Origin: Begonia masoniana
Lineage: Eukaryota > Streptophyta > Magnoliopsida > Cucurbitales > Begoniaceae
DNA: 64,000 nt
Direction of reading: 5' to 3'
Assembly (NCBI GenBank): GCA_022432975.1
Contig: CM039509.1
Coordinates: 1,605,982-1,669,981, forward strand
Positions 20,901 to 33,692 of this stretch are shown here, one piece after another (the first letter of the stretch is position 1; every line of letters starts with the position of its first letter). A program made the position numbers and the translations under genes. Under the pieces are notes generated by a model. It worked only from the letters and a program-made list of their open reading frames with translations, ran no database searches and was not told where the DNA came from.

Positions 20901-23588
20901 GAAGCATGTTAGCTAGTATTTAAAGTTGTTCTATTCCATGATGGAAGTAACACCATCTTTAGATGATTTAGTTATTGCTTTAATGAAACAAGAAATGACG
21001 TATATGTTTTATTTATGGTCTTGATAGACATTACTTTTTTTGTGCAGAAGCCCTCTTAATTTGTCAATCAATTGTAATATCGTAAATTTCAGGTTCGAGT
21101 GAAAGCTGCTATTAATAAACAGTCCAAAACTAGGCTAATTGGGCCAAATTGTCCTGGCATTATAAAGCCTGGAGAATGTAAAATTGGAATTATGCCTGGC
21201 TACATTCATAAACCTGGTCGCATTGGCATTGTATCCCGATCTGGTACCTTGACTTATGAGGCGGTGAGTGTTTTATCATAACAGCTTCATTGTTGAATTC
21301 TGCTCAAATACATTGATATTTCTTTTACATACAAGGAAAGTGAGTGAGCTCATTTCCTCATTGTATTACTTTATCAATCTTTTGGTCTTTTCTTTCTAGG
21401 AAATAAAATTTTGCATGCAATTTCATTATGGCAGTTTTGGTTGTGAATTTCTACATTTGATATTGTTTCTTCATCGATACCTGTTTTTATGATTTTTTTT
21501 GGTATTGTACTTATCATAGCTATGATTTTGATTGTATTTGATGTTCAACTTTTACAGGTGTTTCAAACTACTGCTGTTGGTCTTGGACAATCTACTTGTG
21601 TTGGTATTGGCGGTGATCCTTTCAATGGCACAAATTTTGTTGATTGTCTCGAGAAGTTCCTAGTTGACCCTCAAACGGAAGGTGAAATATTTCTTGAACT
21701 ATTTGTTTTTGGTGCTTATGCATTATTTTTTGTTTATTGAGATGTGGGTAGACTTGTGGAAATATTATGTTTTTTCGATCCTCACTCAAGTAAATTGTGC
21801 AGTAGCAGCGTGAAACATTTGCCAGAAACTTCATTTGTTCACTTGGAAGCTTAGTGAATGAGTTTATTGATGAATTTACTATAGTTTTGGTCTCCATTTC
21901 AAGTCCCATGTCAATTGGGAAATTATAATACAAATGGATGGATACATACTGATCGTATCTTAATACTCCATTATTGTGACAAAGCCTAATAGAGGAACGG
22001 GGAAATCCTTCATGTATTTACTAACCACTTTTTTATATTCGGTTCTTTTAAATTCAAGTAATGAATTCGCTTGGTCAGTGAAAAAATGTATGCTTTCTGA
22101 ATTTGATGCGTGGTCAGGTTAATCTTGGTGTTCTTTGTGCTTTTAGGACAAAATTTCCTCCTTTTTGTTCTTTGCTTACTCATTGTAGAGGCATTGAATA
22201 TTTCCACCTTACTTTAGAAGATAGTATGAAAAATTAAAAATAAATCGCCTATAGACAACGTAATTCTTATCCATCTCGTGATCAGGAATCATTTTAATCG
22301 GAGAGATTGGTGGAACTGCTGAAGAGGATGCTGCTGCTTTGATAAAGGTTGGTGCAACCATCCAACTGTTTGTTGTTCCTGAATTTTGTTAAGTATTCCT
22401 TTTTAAAGAAAAAGGTCTGAGAAAAATGATATAGCATCTGTTTCATTTATGGCATGGAATAACAAATCGTTTATTAGAGGCTGTTGAGATTTACCAGAAA
22501 ATTTGAAGAGAAAAAAGAAGAAGAATGTACACTGACTTTCTGGACTGCACAGTTTGCTATTGCTAGCAGTTGATATTTTTGTCCAAAGTAACCAGGAACA
22601 AAAATTAGAGAGGTCGGAAAGAGATGAAATTTAGTAGTTTTTGAAATTTTTTTAGTATTTCTGTTTAACTGATTTGTTCTAACAATTTTTCAATGATACA
22701 CTATAATATTGCTTTAAAGATGAAATATCAGTGCTATTGCCTTTGCTTTATTATTGAACGTTTAATATTTGACCCGTTAACAGGAAAGTGGAACTGAAAA
22801 ACCTATTGTCGCATTTATCGCTGGTCTAACTGCACCGCCTGGCCGTCGTATGGGTCACGCTGGAGGTATAATTTGTTATGAAAACTTTCATTTGCTTCTC
22901 TTAATCTGAACCCTGGTTGTTTGTCATACTGGATGGGCATAAAAGTATTAGTGTAAGTAACAAGATCATTCTTTTCACTCAATTTTATTCCCCCAGTCTC
23001 TAAATGTCTTGTTTGGCTATGAACCACTCGAGCGAGAAAAGTTCATCGACAACTTCCACAAACTTTAGCAAAGTTAGATGGATAGATTCTCTTCCACAAA
23101 TCTCCCGATTTGATATTAAAGCTTGTATTGACTGGCCTGTCAAATTGGGGACTTGGGCAGGTCTAAATAAGGGCTGTTGACTTCTGATCTCGATTTTTTT
23201 CTTCGAGTTTTCCTGAGTTGTTCTTTTTTGGTAGAAATGGGAAATTTTCCTCTTTTTCTTCCTCCGCTAGAGGATGATTTTGAGAAGTTGTTTTGTTTCC
23301 CTGCCCGAGTCTATTGATCATAAGAATTGTTTTTATAAGCTATTCCAGTTGATTTTGGGAAGTTATTCAAATTACCCAAGAAAAAAAAAGTGATTTTGAG
23401 AAGGTATTTTGCAGCACAAGTGTTCAATGTGTTTTGGTTGTGGCTTTGCAGCTATCGTGTCCGGTGGGAAAGGTACAGCCCAGGGCAAAATCCAAACCCT
23501 CAGAGAGGCCGGGGTAACTGTAGTAGAGTCTCCTGCAAAAATCGGCGTCACCATGCTCGATGTTTTCAAGCAGAGGGGTCTTCTTTAA
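17928..23588 (+). CDS. Succinyl-CoA ligase [ADP-forming] subunit alpha, mitochondrial
   Basis: Alpha subunit of the citric-acid-cycle enzyme that converts succinyl-CoA to succinate with ATP formation; it pairs with a beta subunit in the mitochondrial matrix. Exons: 17928-18164, 20632-20841, 21093-21263, 21558-21681, 22286-22347, 22784-22865, 23452-23588; the 1023 nt give 340 residues. Residues 1 to about 40 are rich in Arg, Ser and Ala without acids, as in a mitochondrial presequence. The CoA-binding domain starts at [17 protein letters not shown]. The ligase domain includes [20 protein letters not shown], and the phosphohistidine lies in [17 protein letters not shown] (about His293). The protein ends VFKQRGLL. 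The first intron (2.5 kb) holds foreign-looking DNA. The start is the first ATG after a purine-rich leader and matches the family length. Confidence 0.96.
18430..18715. other. GC-richer block of unknown origin in the ligase first intron
   Basis: This block is clearly less AT-rich than the intron around it and is open in several frames, for example on the plus strand from 18518 ([19 protein letters not shown]). Nothing resembles a nuclear protein I know. The composition would suit an organelle-derived insertion, but I cannot name a source gene. Confidence 0.3.
18860..19385. mobile_element. LTR-like block with a repeated 18-mer
   Basis: The 18-mer aactttcattaatagcaa occurs at about 18861 and again at about 19329. 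Between them a stretch begins TGTTGG (18944), and just past the second copy the block ends in TTAACA (19385), like one LTR of about 440 bp behind a fragment of another. No coding region and no clear target duplication were found. The repeats could also be a long target duplication around a retroposed segment. Confidence 0.35.
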
Positions 23589-24721
23589 ACGCAACTCGAG
23601 TCGAAGGTCGAAACTCTTAATTTATTTCTGCTTTTTCTTGATCATCACTAAAAATAAAACTGCAGATTTGATTTTTCTATACAAAACTTTGTGATTTATG
23701 GCTTCCATTTAATTTTTTGGAGCTCCAAAATACCATGAGAATTAAATGGAGAAAATGCCGGCTGCTCGTAGATTCGTCATTTTTCGATTGAAAATATTGA
23801 AATGCACTGAATAAGAGTGCTGAAATTGTTAATGCCATTGGACCAATTTGATTGGTAGTGAGTAAGATTATCTTTTGATGCTGAGTTTAGTTTAGATTTA
23901 GTTCTATCCATTGATGTTGAATCAAGTGGTTCAGATTTAGTTTGTATTCTTTATGGGTTGAACGATCTAGACCATTAAATTAGATGCATTTTTATGGATC
24001 TAAAAGCTATCAAAAATAGTTCTAAAAAAATTGATTTAACCTTAAAAAATAATTAAAACAACTTCAATCATTATACTACATCAAGTATTTTAGCTAGTAT
24101 AGATGAAAATAAAATGAAAATTTTTCGCTCGATCAAAACGAAGAAAATCGACTGATGGGCTATTTAAAAATGAGACGAAAACTATAATGATCGTGACGGG
24201 GAAAAATAAAACCGGGAAGAGTCAAATTGAAACAACCTCGGAACTGAAACATATTTTTACCCAAAAAATATTGAAAGTATCGGGATTGAAACGAAACAAA
24301 TTGACGGTAATCTAACTTATGAGCATAGCCGGAATCAAATTAAATCCGAGTATTTTCGGTCACGTAATTTTGTTTTATTTTCGGTAAAAACTATAGGATA
24401 AGTGGGCTTTTATAGTTGGGTCTGGGCCGGCCCGTTTTATTCTCTTAGATAGAAGCCCAATTAGTGGGGTTTGACTAAATTCAACGCTTCCTCACTCCAA
24501 TTGAAATTCAGATCCAAATCCAATTCCGGTCTACTTCTCTCTCTCTCTCTCTCTTGTCATTAGGGTTTTACACTCATTTCTTCAATTTCCCACCCGAAAA
24601 ATGGAAAAGAAAGATCTTGTCGAAAATTTGCGTTGATGTTTGGTTGACTCGATTCGTAGCTTCCTACTTGTACATTTTCGATTTTTATTTTCCTTACTTT
24701 GATTTTCATTTGCTGCTGATC
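23589..24721. promoter_or_regulatory. Intergenic region and STT3B promoter/leader
   Basis: This holds the 3' untranslated region of the ligase gene and the upstream region of STT3B. A CT microsatellite at about 24537-24554 lies in the probable leader. The middle (24100-24380) is AT-rich with no recognised element. No coding exon was seen. Confidence 0.5.
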
Positions 24722-27700
24722 ATGGGTGGGAAGACGGAGCCCATCAATGGTACTGCGAAATCTGGATCGAATAACCAGGGCAATTCTGCTTCGATGCCGG
24801 GGAGTTTCAAATCTGATCTGCTTGACAGTTTCTCGCTTAAATCATTTAAGCTAAAGACCAAGCAGCAGGAGCTTCTGATCCGCGTTTCAATTCTCTGCCT
24901 CGTTTATGTGCTTGCTTTCATTACTAGGCTCTTCAGCGTCCTTCGCTACGAGTCTATGATCCACGAGTTCGATCCCTACTTCAATTATCGAACTACTCTC
25001 TTTCTCACTCAGAAAGGTTTCTATGAATTCTGGAACTGGTTCGACTCCGAGAGTTGGTATCCCCTTGGTCGGATCATAGGCGGCACGCTCTACCCTGGTC
25101 TCATGGTCACTGCTGCTTTAATTTACTGGACACTCAGGTTTCTGAGGTTTGCTGTTCATATCCGTGAGGTCTGCGTCTTGACAGCCCCATTCTTCGCTTC
25201 CAATACTACCTTGGTTGCGTATTTCTTTGGGAAAGAAATTTGGGATTCAGGCGCTGGACTTGTTGCTGCTGCATTGATCGCAATTTGCCCTGGCTACATT
25301 TCGAGATCAGTTGCAGGTTCGTATGATAATGAAGGCGTGGCTATCTTTGCGTTGTTGCTCACCTTCTTCTTGTTTGTGAAAGCCGTGAATACGGGATCAT
25401 TGTCCTGGGCTCTGGCTTCGGCTTTTGGGTATTTTTACATGGTTTCCGCATGGGGTGGTTATGTGTTCATAATCAATTTGATTCCGCTTTATGTGTTGGT
25501 TCTTTTGGTCACTGGGAGGTACTCGATGAGATTATATGTGGCCTACAATTGTATGTATGTGCTGGGTATGCTGCTTGCTATGCAGATTCGATTTGTGGGA
25601 TTTCAGCATGTCCAGTCCGGGGAGCATATGGCTGCTATGGGGGTTTTCTTCTTGATGCAGGTTTAAATATTAATCTCCTTTCCACTTATCAAAAATATGT
25701 ATATCCTCTCAGATGGGTCACTGTATTGAACTCATCTTCAGTCTTAATTATTCTTTTCTCTTAAAATGTCTAACGTCAGATTTGTTACCCACTTGCACTA
25801 TTTGACTTACTTTCCTTGTGGAATAAAGTATTTTTTTTTTCTTAACCTGAAAGAGTTATTGATTGGAATAACTTTTCAGACCAGGTTGTTAAAAAAGATA
25901 CGTACGTGTCTAGTTTTTATGGAGTCGATTCATGCTATTAACCAATTCATTTTGCCTGACCTACTATCTGTGCAGGTATTTTACTTCTTGGATTGGGTAA
26001 AACACCAGCTAAATGATATAAAATTGTTCCAATCCTTTTTGAAGATCACCGTAACTTGTGCAGTAAGTGTAGGAGCTATTGCTTTAGGAGTAGGCACAGC
26101 ATCAGGGTTTATCTCTCCATGGACAGGGAGGTTTTATTCTCTTCTGGATCCGACATATGCCAAGGACCACATTCCAATTATTGCATCTGTCTCTGAGCAT
26201 CAACCGACAGCTTGGTCATCGTTCATGTTTGATTTCCATATTTTGCTTTTCCTTTTTCCAGCTGGTCTCTACTTTTGCTTCAAGCGGTTGTCAGATGCCA
26301 CAATTTTTATCGTTATGTATGGTCTCACAAGCATGTATTTTGCTGGTGTCATGGTTCGATTAATTCTTGTTGCTACACCAGCAGTATGCCTGATTAGTGC
26401 CATTGCTGTTTCGGCCTCGATAAAAAATTTGACCCAAGTGCTAAGGACAAATACGAAAGTTGTTCAGTCTAGCTCTACGAAAGGAACAAGCAATGTGAAG
26501 GGTTCTTCCAAGGTGATTTTATGGCTCTTCTAATCTTTTTTTTTCTTATAAAGAAGGCTTGATTGATTATTCATTTGGCTAGGTTTTAGTAGTGTCTAAT
26601 AGTCTTTCAATACTTGATTAACATCAGGAGATGCATTGCATCATGCAACTCCACCAATGTTATTTTCTTAACTTGTGAATCTAAGTGATGCCCTTTGTTC
26701 GGCCAATCTCCCATACGTCAATGTTCCCTTAACATGTGCTGGGGAGCCAGCCACTGTTCTTTTTGTGAGACATATAGTGAAATAGTTCATTCTCCTCATA
26801 TACTCTTTAATATTTGACTTGATACTTTGTGAGGAATACTTGGGGAGGAAACTCTATCTATTAGACTTTGAAATTTTTGTTGGAAATTTCTTTTTATTAT
26901 TTGACTGTGAATGACATTGATTATGAGAATATGTAATGCAAGATTAATTTTGCTTGTACTTACTATAAACAGGCGTTTCCTGATCAGTCTCAACCTTTTC
27001 AAAAGAATGGCGCTATGGCATTGCTTTTTGCTGCTTTTTACTTGCTCAGTAGGTATGCTACTCACTGTACATGGGTCACGTCAGAGGCTTACTCATCTCC
27101 GTCAATAGTTTTGGCTGCAAGGGGTGCTCATGGGAACAGGGTTATTTTCGATGACTATCGTGAGGCATACTTTTGGCTTCGACAGAATACTCCTCAAGAT
27201 GCAAAGGTGATGTCATGGTGGGATTATGGATACCAAATTACTGCAATGGGAAACAGGACTGTTATTGTTGACAATAACACATGGAACAATACACATATTG
27301 CTACTGTTGGACGTGCAATGTCGTCTTACGAAGATGAAGCATATGATATCATGAGATCCTTAGATGTAGATTATGTATTAGTTGTCTTTGGTGGTGTCAC
27401 CGGTTACTCTTCTGATGATATTAACAAGTAAGGAATAGAACATTTACATTTCCAGCTTTCTTATTTTACAATGCTGGGCATAAGTTCAACTTGTCAAGAA
27501 GTTGAGTTAGAGCTAACAACTTATTCAAATATGTCTATTACTCCCATGTTCTTCTTATCACTCTTTTGCTTTGTTTTTTGGCAGAGATAATTCTCTAGGT
27601 CCTTTCTTTTTGAGTAATTAGTATTGTGAATAAACATATGAAAATAAATGCAAGAGGCTGTTTCTCTACATCCTTAGTCTCAAATCAAACAAAACAGTAA

Positions 27701-29735
27701 CTATATTTTGTTACCTTCACATTTGATTTTTCTCATCCTTTTCTGTAAAAAAAGAATTGTGAGTCTAGTTATGACAAGATTTTGCAATTGCACTAAGCAA
27801 ATGATTTGAATCAGGTTCTTGTGGATGGTGAGAATTGGAGGTGGGGTTTTCCCTGTAATTAAGGAGCCTGATTACCTTGTTAATGGAGAGTATCGGGTTG
27901 ACAAAGGTGCAGCTCCGAAGATGTTGAATTGTCTAATGTAAGTGTCCTGGCACTAATTATATCAAATTTATTTTATATTAATCAATTCGTTAATTTTAGA
28001 TAGTCTAGTCCTTGCAAGCTTTAGGATGTCATTGCATTTACTTGAGTGGCCGGAAAATTAGGCTTGAAAAACTTGGATAGCTATATTCTTGTTGAATGCT
28101 CCTCACTTATCATCGGTTTGAATTGTTCAAAGAACCTTTTTCTTTGTTTGAATTTTATGTGATTTTCTGTTTTTTTATGCTATGTTAAGGATCTTTCTGA
28201 AGCGGTTGCTTGTCATTGGTTTGTATTGTTCGAAGAGCTTTCTTATTTGTTCTTTACTGTGATTTAAGGCTTTTTATGCTATGTTACTTTCTATCTAAAG
28301 CGGTTGCTTAAAATTGTGATGTAAATGTTTGCTCTCTTTCCGGAAAAGCCCTTTGACTATGCTAAGTTACAGTCGTGAATAAAAGAATGAAGTTAACACA
28401 ATCACAGTGTGGCCCACTGTTTTTGTATGATTCTGCAAGTTGACTTTAGTGGGATCCACTTGATCTGGTTTTAAATCTGTCTGCAACTTTCTTCAACCCT
28501 CAATATGTATGCTTTGATCTATTCGTTCTTTAGCAGTTCTGTAGTAGCATGGCGAAGGTAATTTTGTTGATAAGAAGTTTTGGTATGCATAGCATTCAGT
28601 CAAAGGGAATGGGTAGGAAGCGATATTTGGTATTGGAAGTTTGCTGCCCTTAGCCAATCTTTTTTTATTTCACAACATGAGAAGCAAATCCTTGGATTGC
28701 CCAACATGGAATTTCTGTGGACAAGTGATGTTTTTTGGAATTATTAGTCATAAGATTATTATAATACTGGTAATTATATGTAGGTTGAATTCAGCTATTT
28801 TTTCATTTGTTAATCCTCATTTGATCATTAGGTACAAACTGTCATACTATCGATTTGGAGAGCTAGTAACAGAATATGGCAAACCTTCAGGGTAAGTGTA
28901 TGGCATTTTTTTTTAGTTTCTGTTCTTTTTTGTTGGATAGTTTAATTTCATTATAGAACACAGAGCAGCATCACACTTCTGCACAAACTAATTGAGAAGG
29001 ATCATATGTTCCGTGCCTCAGTCATTCAAATGAGGTTGATTTGGAATGCTCCCATATTTGCTATTAAGAATATTCTTGTGGTCAACCTATGTATATTTAA
29101 CTTAAGCATGCAATATCAGTAAACTAAATTACTAAAATATAAAAAGTTACATGTTCTAATGGTTTATAACGACTATCTGCAGCTGACTGTGCAATACATC
29201 AGTTGTAAAATCACGTGCATCACATCTCGAGTGCTTAACCTGTAAAAAAATATTGCTTGTAGTTAGCAGAGTTCAAATCTAAACCTGAAGTTATGTGCTG
29301 GGATAGGCTTATTGCATCCAATACAATATGATACAGTAGATGGGTCAAAAGGCGTTTGTGTGTGTCTATGCTTTATATAATAAGGTTTGACAATGCATGT
29401 GAGCAATGCAGGTGGAGGTTACTTTCACTTTATTTTTTTGGACTAAAATTTTCAATACAATAGTCATCATTGATATAAATTTGCTACTGTTTCTATTTTG
29501 ATAGAATAAACATTCTGATTGCGACTGTCCTTATTTTATCGGTCATTGCAAGTTTGCTACAAAATATCGCCCGTAACGATCGTTTTCGTTTCTTTGCAAA
29601 TATAGGTATGATCGTGCGAGAGGGGTTGAAATCGGAAATAAGAATGTGAAACTGGAATACTTAGAAGAGGCTTTCACGACATCTAATTGGATTGTTCGAA
29701 TTTACAAAGTCAAGCCGCCTAAAAATAGGTGGTGA
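24722..29735 (+). CDS. STT3B: Dolichyl-diphosphooligosaccharide-protein glycosyltransferase subunit STT3B
   Basis: Catalytic subunit of oligosaccharyltransferase, which moves the lipid-linked glycan to Asn in N-X-S/T sequons in the ER. Exons: 24722-25660, 25976-26512, 26973-27427, 27815-27937, 28832-28891, 29606-29735; the 2244 nt give 747 residues. Multipass membrane domain from about residue 50 to 470. Catalytic landmarks: [10 protein letters not shown] in the first lumenal loop (Asp84), SVSE at about 384-387, and WWDYG at about 574-578, followed by [10 protein letters not shown], which carries conserved N-glycosylation sites. A Met-Gly-Gly start with a short charged N-terminus and the overall length fit the plant STT3B branch rather than STT3A. 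The ORF is open upstream in frame, but only the ATG at 24722 matches the family. Confidence 0.96.
28111..28309. repeat. Imperfect 100-bp tandem duplication in an STT3B intron
   Basis: Two diverged copies of about 100 bp each end in agcggttgctt and share tttatgctatgtta. The divergence shows an old duplication. Confidence 0.7.
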
Positions 29736-32700
29736 GTCTACTCTGCTCCCCCTCCCCTCTGTTTGCAGGATGGTAAAGAACATTTTAGATGAATTCTGAG
29801 AACCTAATCGGATGGTAGTATTAGAGAGAGTAAATTTTTGAATGTTTTTCAATATTTAATGTTTCTTTCATCGTCTATCAGAGATTGAAAATGGCTTTTC
29901 ACTAGACCCTTTAACGTCATTGCATGGTTTCTATAGACCCAAATTCAATGATGACATAATGTTACTAATAGTATATTATACCAGATGTGGTTCAAAGAAG
30001 TGACATGAAACTTGATTTATGGATTCTGAGGCATGCCCACTTTATAGTTTCAATCACCCAATTTGATCGCTTTTGCTATTATTGTTGTTGTTAACAAGTG
30101 TTGCGGAGTAAAATTAGGATACCACTTTAATTTATATTTTAATGTTGGGTAAATGCAAACTAGTTTTTAAACTTGAGTGAAAAACAAGTAGATTTTCAAA
30201 TTTTTATTTTAGGCAAATATCTTAACGTTGTCTAAAAATAAAATTTACAAACTTATTTACTCATTTTAAATTTTGGAGTCAATATGTACTTGACCTTTTA
30301 ATATTTTATAAAATTAATACAACTTTAATATACGTTGAATTTGAGAGTGGAATTTACTTGAGCAAATTAGTTGAATAGTAACTTTGTCAACTAGGTCAAG
30401 ATGTTGAATGCTAAAATCATTACGTGGAACCCCAATCTCCAAAACCATCTTCAAGTCTATTGTATTTAAGTCAACTTTCATGTAAACGGGATTTAATTAA
30501 GGCGTACTGCTTGTTTAAAACAAGAATTAATTAGAAATCTCAGTTAATATGAGTTACGGATGGCTTAGTGAACAATGAGAAACTTTTAAACTTTTCTAGA
30601 ATTTATATTTAATATAAATATGACCGAAAACAGCAACCAAATCTATTAAACAGTTTTTAGGATGAAAAGCATTACCAAAAAACTATTTATTAAATTCAGC
30701 ATATATTTACAAATGCATGCAATGAAGATGGCACAACAACAAATAAATTACTCTGACCACTGCCACTACATACAGATAGAAATGGGTTTGGACGAGCAAG
30801 ATATCCTCAAACACATAAATACTTTGTCGAAATATATGCACATAAAATTCCTTAAATCCATCTTTAAGAACTGTCTTCAAAATCCATGAGCTGGGGATTT
30901 ACCTGTGATGATTATTATGATCGAATTCTGAAATCCAACCCCTTTCCCATGCACTCTCCCAGTTCAAATCTCATCCTTCCTTACCTGCCAAAAAATATCG
31001 AAAGTATTACTTTTCATATTAATGAAATTTCAATAACTGCATCGGATTCGTAACGCTGTGAATAAGTAGTGACCATAAACACAATGAACAGGCAAATAAA
31101 GAATAATTAGGTACACAGAAATATCTGCTTGGATTTGTTTTTGTATAAAAAGACAATTAAAAACACAAATATGTACAAGTGGCTGGCGTATTAGTCAATA
31201 AGTTAATACCCAAACTTTGAAAATAAAGGCTGATACCCAAACTTTGACATCAAAGTCTGGCGTATTAGTCAATAAGTTATCCCACCAAACTAGGAATCAC
31301 GCCTAAAGTCAATATAGCTGGTTTTAAACTAGATTATAAGATCCATAAAATTTTAAGGATCTAAGATTAGCTAAGAAAAGACACTCAAATGAGTCCTATT
31401 CCTCCTTTCCAATGGCCAATTCACTTCCTACACGCTTACCATCAGTTGAAACAAGGAAGAGTAACAATATCAAATCAACTAGAGAGGGACGAGGGTTACA
31501 ATACATAATTCCACTTTTGTTAGCTACATAAAGTACCACGACGAAAGAGACTTGAACTACTTTATCTTTCTGTTATTCTCGCCAGTTACCGAGAATGACA
31601 GCATTCACAATGAGCTCTTGCTGTTGATCCAGCAGCATTTGTAGCCTCCTCTTGAAGCTCACTGTTTTGGGTTTGGCCATGCACATGCAGTCTCCTATAT
31701 TGGCAGGGGATGCCAACAAGTACATAAGAACAAAAAGAAATTTTCTTCAATCACACGTCACCTAGGAACCTATTTAAATTAGAATCATCGAAAAAGTATC
31801 AGTGATTGTATTTTCACATATCCAAAATTTGATTATGGTTTTGTGAGAATTGATTACAGCAAGACGTATTCAAATGCATACACCACGTTAAAGAAATTCG
31901 AGGTTGAACTTTTTTCTGGCTTCTCATACACAAATCTTTTAACTTTTTTTATTATTTTTTTGTTGTTATTATTATTTGAGACCTACAGCATCTAAGTAAT
32001 CATCCATTTCTAAGTTTATTATCACACCATTGAACGGCATTCCCTCCCGATTCTAATGTATTCATGCAGGACTATGTTGTTAAGAGAGCCAAGTTATCCA
32101 TTTCGAAGGGTACCGACGATCATTTTAGAAAGAGCAGTGTGTCCTACATCGTGTTCAAACTTAGATCCTCAGAACATAAACATTATATTGAAAACCTACA
32201 TTACCAGCGTGGTTAGAATAAGTGAAATAAATGTCATACATATAACACAGGAAGATAACTTATATTATGACAATGATGAGTGAAAGCTCAGTAAGGACGC
32301 TTGAGCTTCAGTTCCAAATCCAGGAAAGAAAGATCTGTGACATTAAACAATTATGTTTCTTCTTTTTCTTGTTTTGGATTGAATAAACAATTATGAAGCT
32401 TCACAAAACACAGTTACACAAGTCCCTACCTAAGAACAATATTCAGTGATAGAAAAACCATGCTTAGCTATAAGAATCATAGATTAGAGAATAACAGACA
32501 TGAATGTGCATAACTAAACAAGCAGTTCTAACAATTGTTTCACCATCAAGATTCCGTCGTTGTATTAACGGATTTTATGTAATTTGAACATTTACAAAAA
32601 TCAATTCAATGACAGTTTATAAAAATGTTCTGAATTTATGTAATTTGAATATTTACAAAAATCAATGCAATGACAGTTTATAAAAATGTTATTTGAATGT

Positions 32701-33447
32701 ACGCTATTTGCCACCTCCAACATTAGTTTCTACTCGCTAAAACTTGGTTCAATATAATTTGACAAGCAAGAGCTTTTGATCTCTACAAAACATATTAACT
32801 AACCTTGAGCAATAAAATCTACAAGAGAATTTCTTAATAATAGTCCACTAAATAAAACTCCTGCATATGCGACAGGTTTATGCAGGTAGCTTTTCAATCT
32901 GAAAAATAGTATTAAGTTCACTACTTAAACTAAAGATGACCTCAAACACTAAGATTATATTTTGTTGCCCACATTTATATACATCTAGAGATTCCTTAAC
33001 ATTTACATAATCCATACAAGAATATTGCCACTAAAATCCATTGCAAAAAAACAAACAATCTGAGATTTTAAGAACAAGGTCACTGAAAAAAATTAATAGT
33101 AATTGAAATATAAATGTGTGTTATATATGGTTCCATACAAACTATCTAAGCAAAACTGCAAAAAAATCAACTGAAATTGATATTGTTGTGAACAAGATAA
33201 TGCATAGAAAGGTTATCAATACTCTCATAGCAACATTTAGATAATACAGAAAAAATTGCAAGTCAATCCAGTTTCATCCCGTCATATTATGATATATGAA
33301 CTTTGCGCATAAGTTAAACAGAGATATGTAATTAAAAAATAATTGATAAAACATCAGATAAGGAAAAACACCAAATTAAATCCATAGACTTTCAGTTAAA
33401 CAAATAAATTGAACCTTCAATCATGAAAAATGAAGAGTACAATATAC
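29736..33447. other. Intergenic region with little recognisable content
   Basis: 3.7 kb of AT-rich sequence. On the minus strand, 31590-31680 looks exon-like: bounded by AG and GT sites and open in two frames. It could belong to the same unidentified gene as the stretch at 33448-33592. No transposon termini, RNA genes or recognisable protein domains were found. Confidence 0.4.
32573..32695. repeat. 62-bp tandem duplication
   Basis: Two near-identical copies of about 62 bp, each containing tttacaaaaatcaat and gacagtttataaaaatgtt, lie head to tail with a few substitutions. Confidence 0.8.
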
Positions 33448-33592
33448 CTGTATTAATCAATCGCGGTGTTCCTGCCCAGACTCTGGTCGAGTATTTTGAT
33501 TTTCCCCGTTGGCCGAATTTGGTTCATTATTGTCTTCAGTCTCGCTATTACTAGTCTCCGCAGGAGAGCCAAATACTCTAAACGACCAAGTA
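33448..33592 (-). CDS. Possible C-terminal exon of an unidentified gene, cut by the gap
   Basis: On the minus strand one frame is open from the gap edge to a TGA at 33457-33459. It encodes a Ser/Glu/Asn-rich tail (TWSFRVFGSPAETSN ... PESGQEHRD). A good splice donor (ACAG|GTATAT) follows at 33447. Low-complexity acidic tails like this are usual at protein ends, but I recognise no family. Most of the gene would be missing in the 100-N gap or beyond it. A second frame is also open, so coding status is uncertain. Confidence 0.25.
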
Positions 33593-33692
33593 NNNNNNNN
33601 NNNNNNNNNNNNNNNNNNNNNNNNNNNNNNNNNNNNNNNNNNNNNNNNNNNNNNNNNNNNNNNNNNNNNNNNNNNNNNNNNNNNNNNNNNNN
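33593..33692. other. Assembly gap (100 N)
   Basis: Exactly 100 Ns, the convention for a gap of unknown size. The sequence changes from an exon-like minus-strand stretch to copia gag across it. Confidence 1.
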
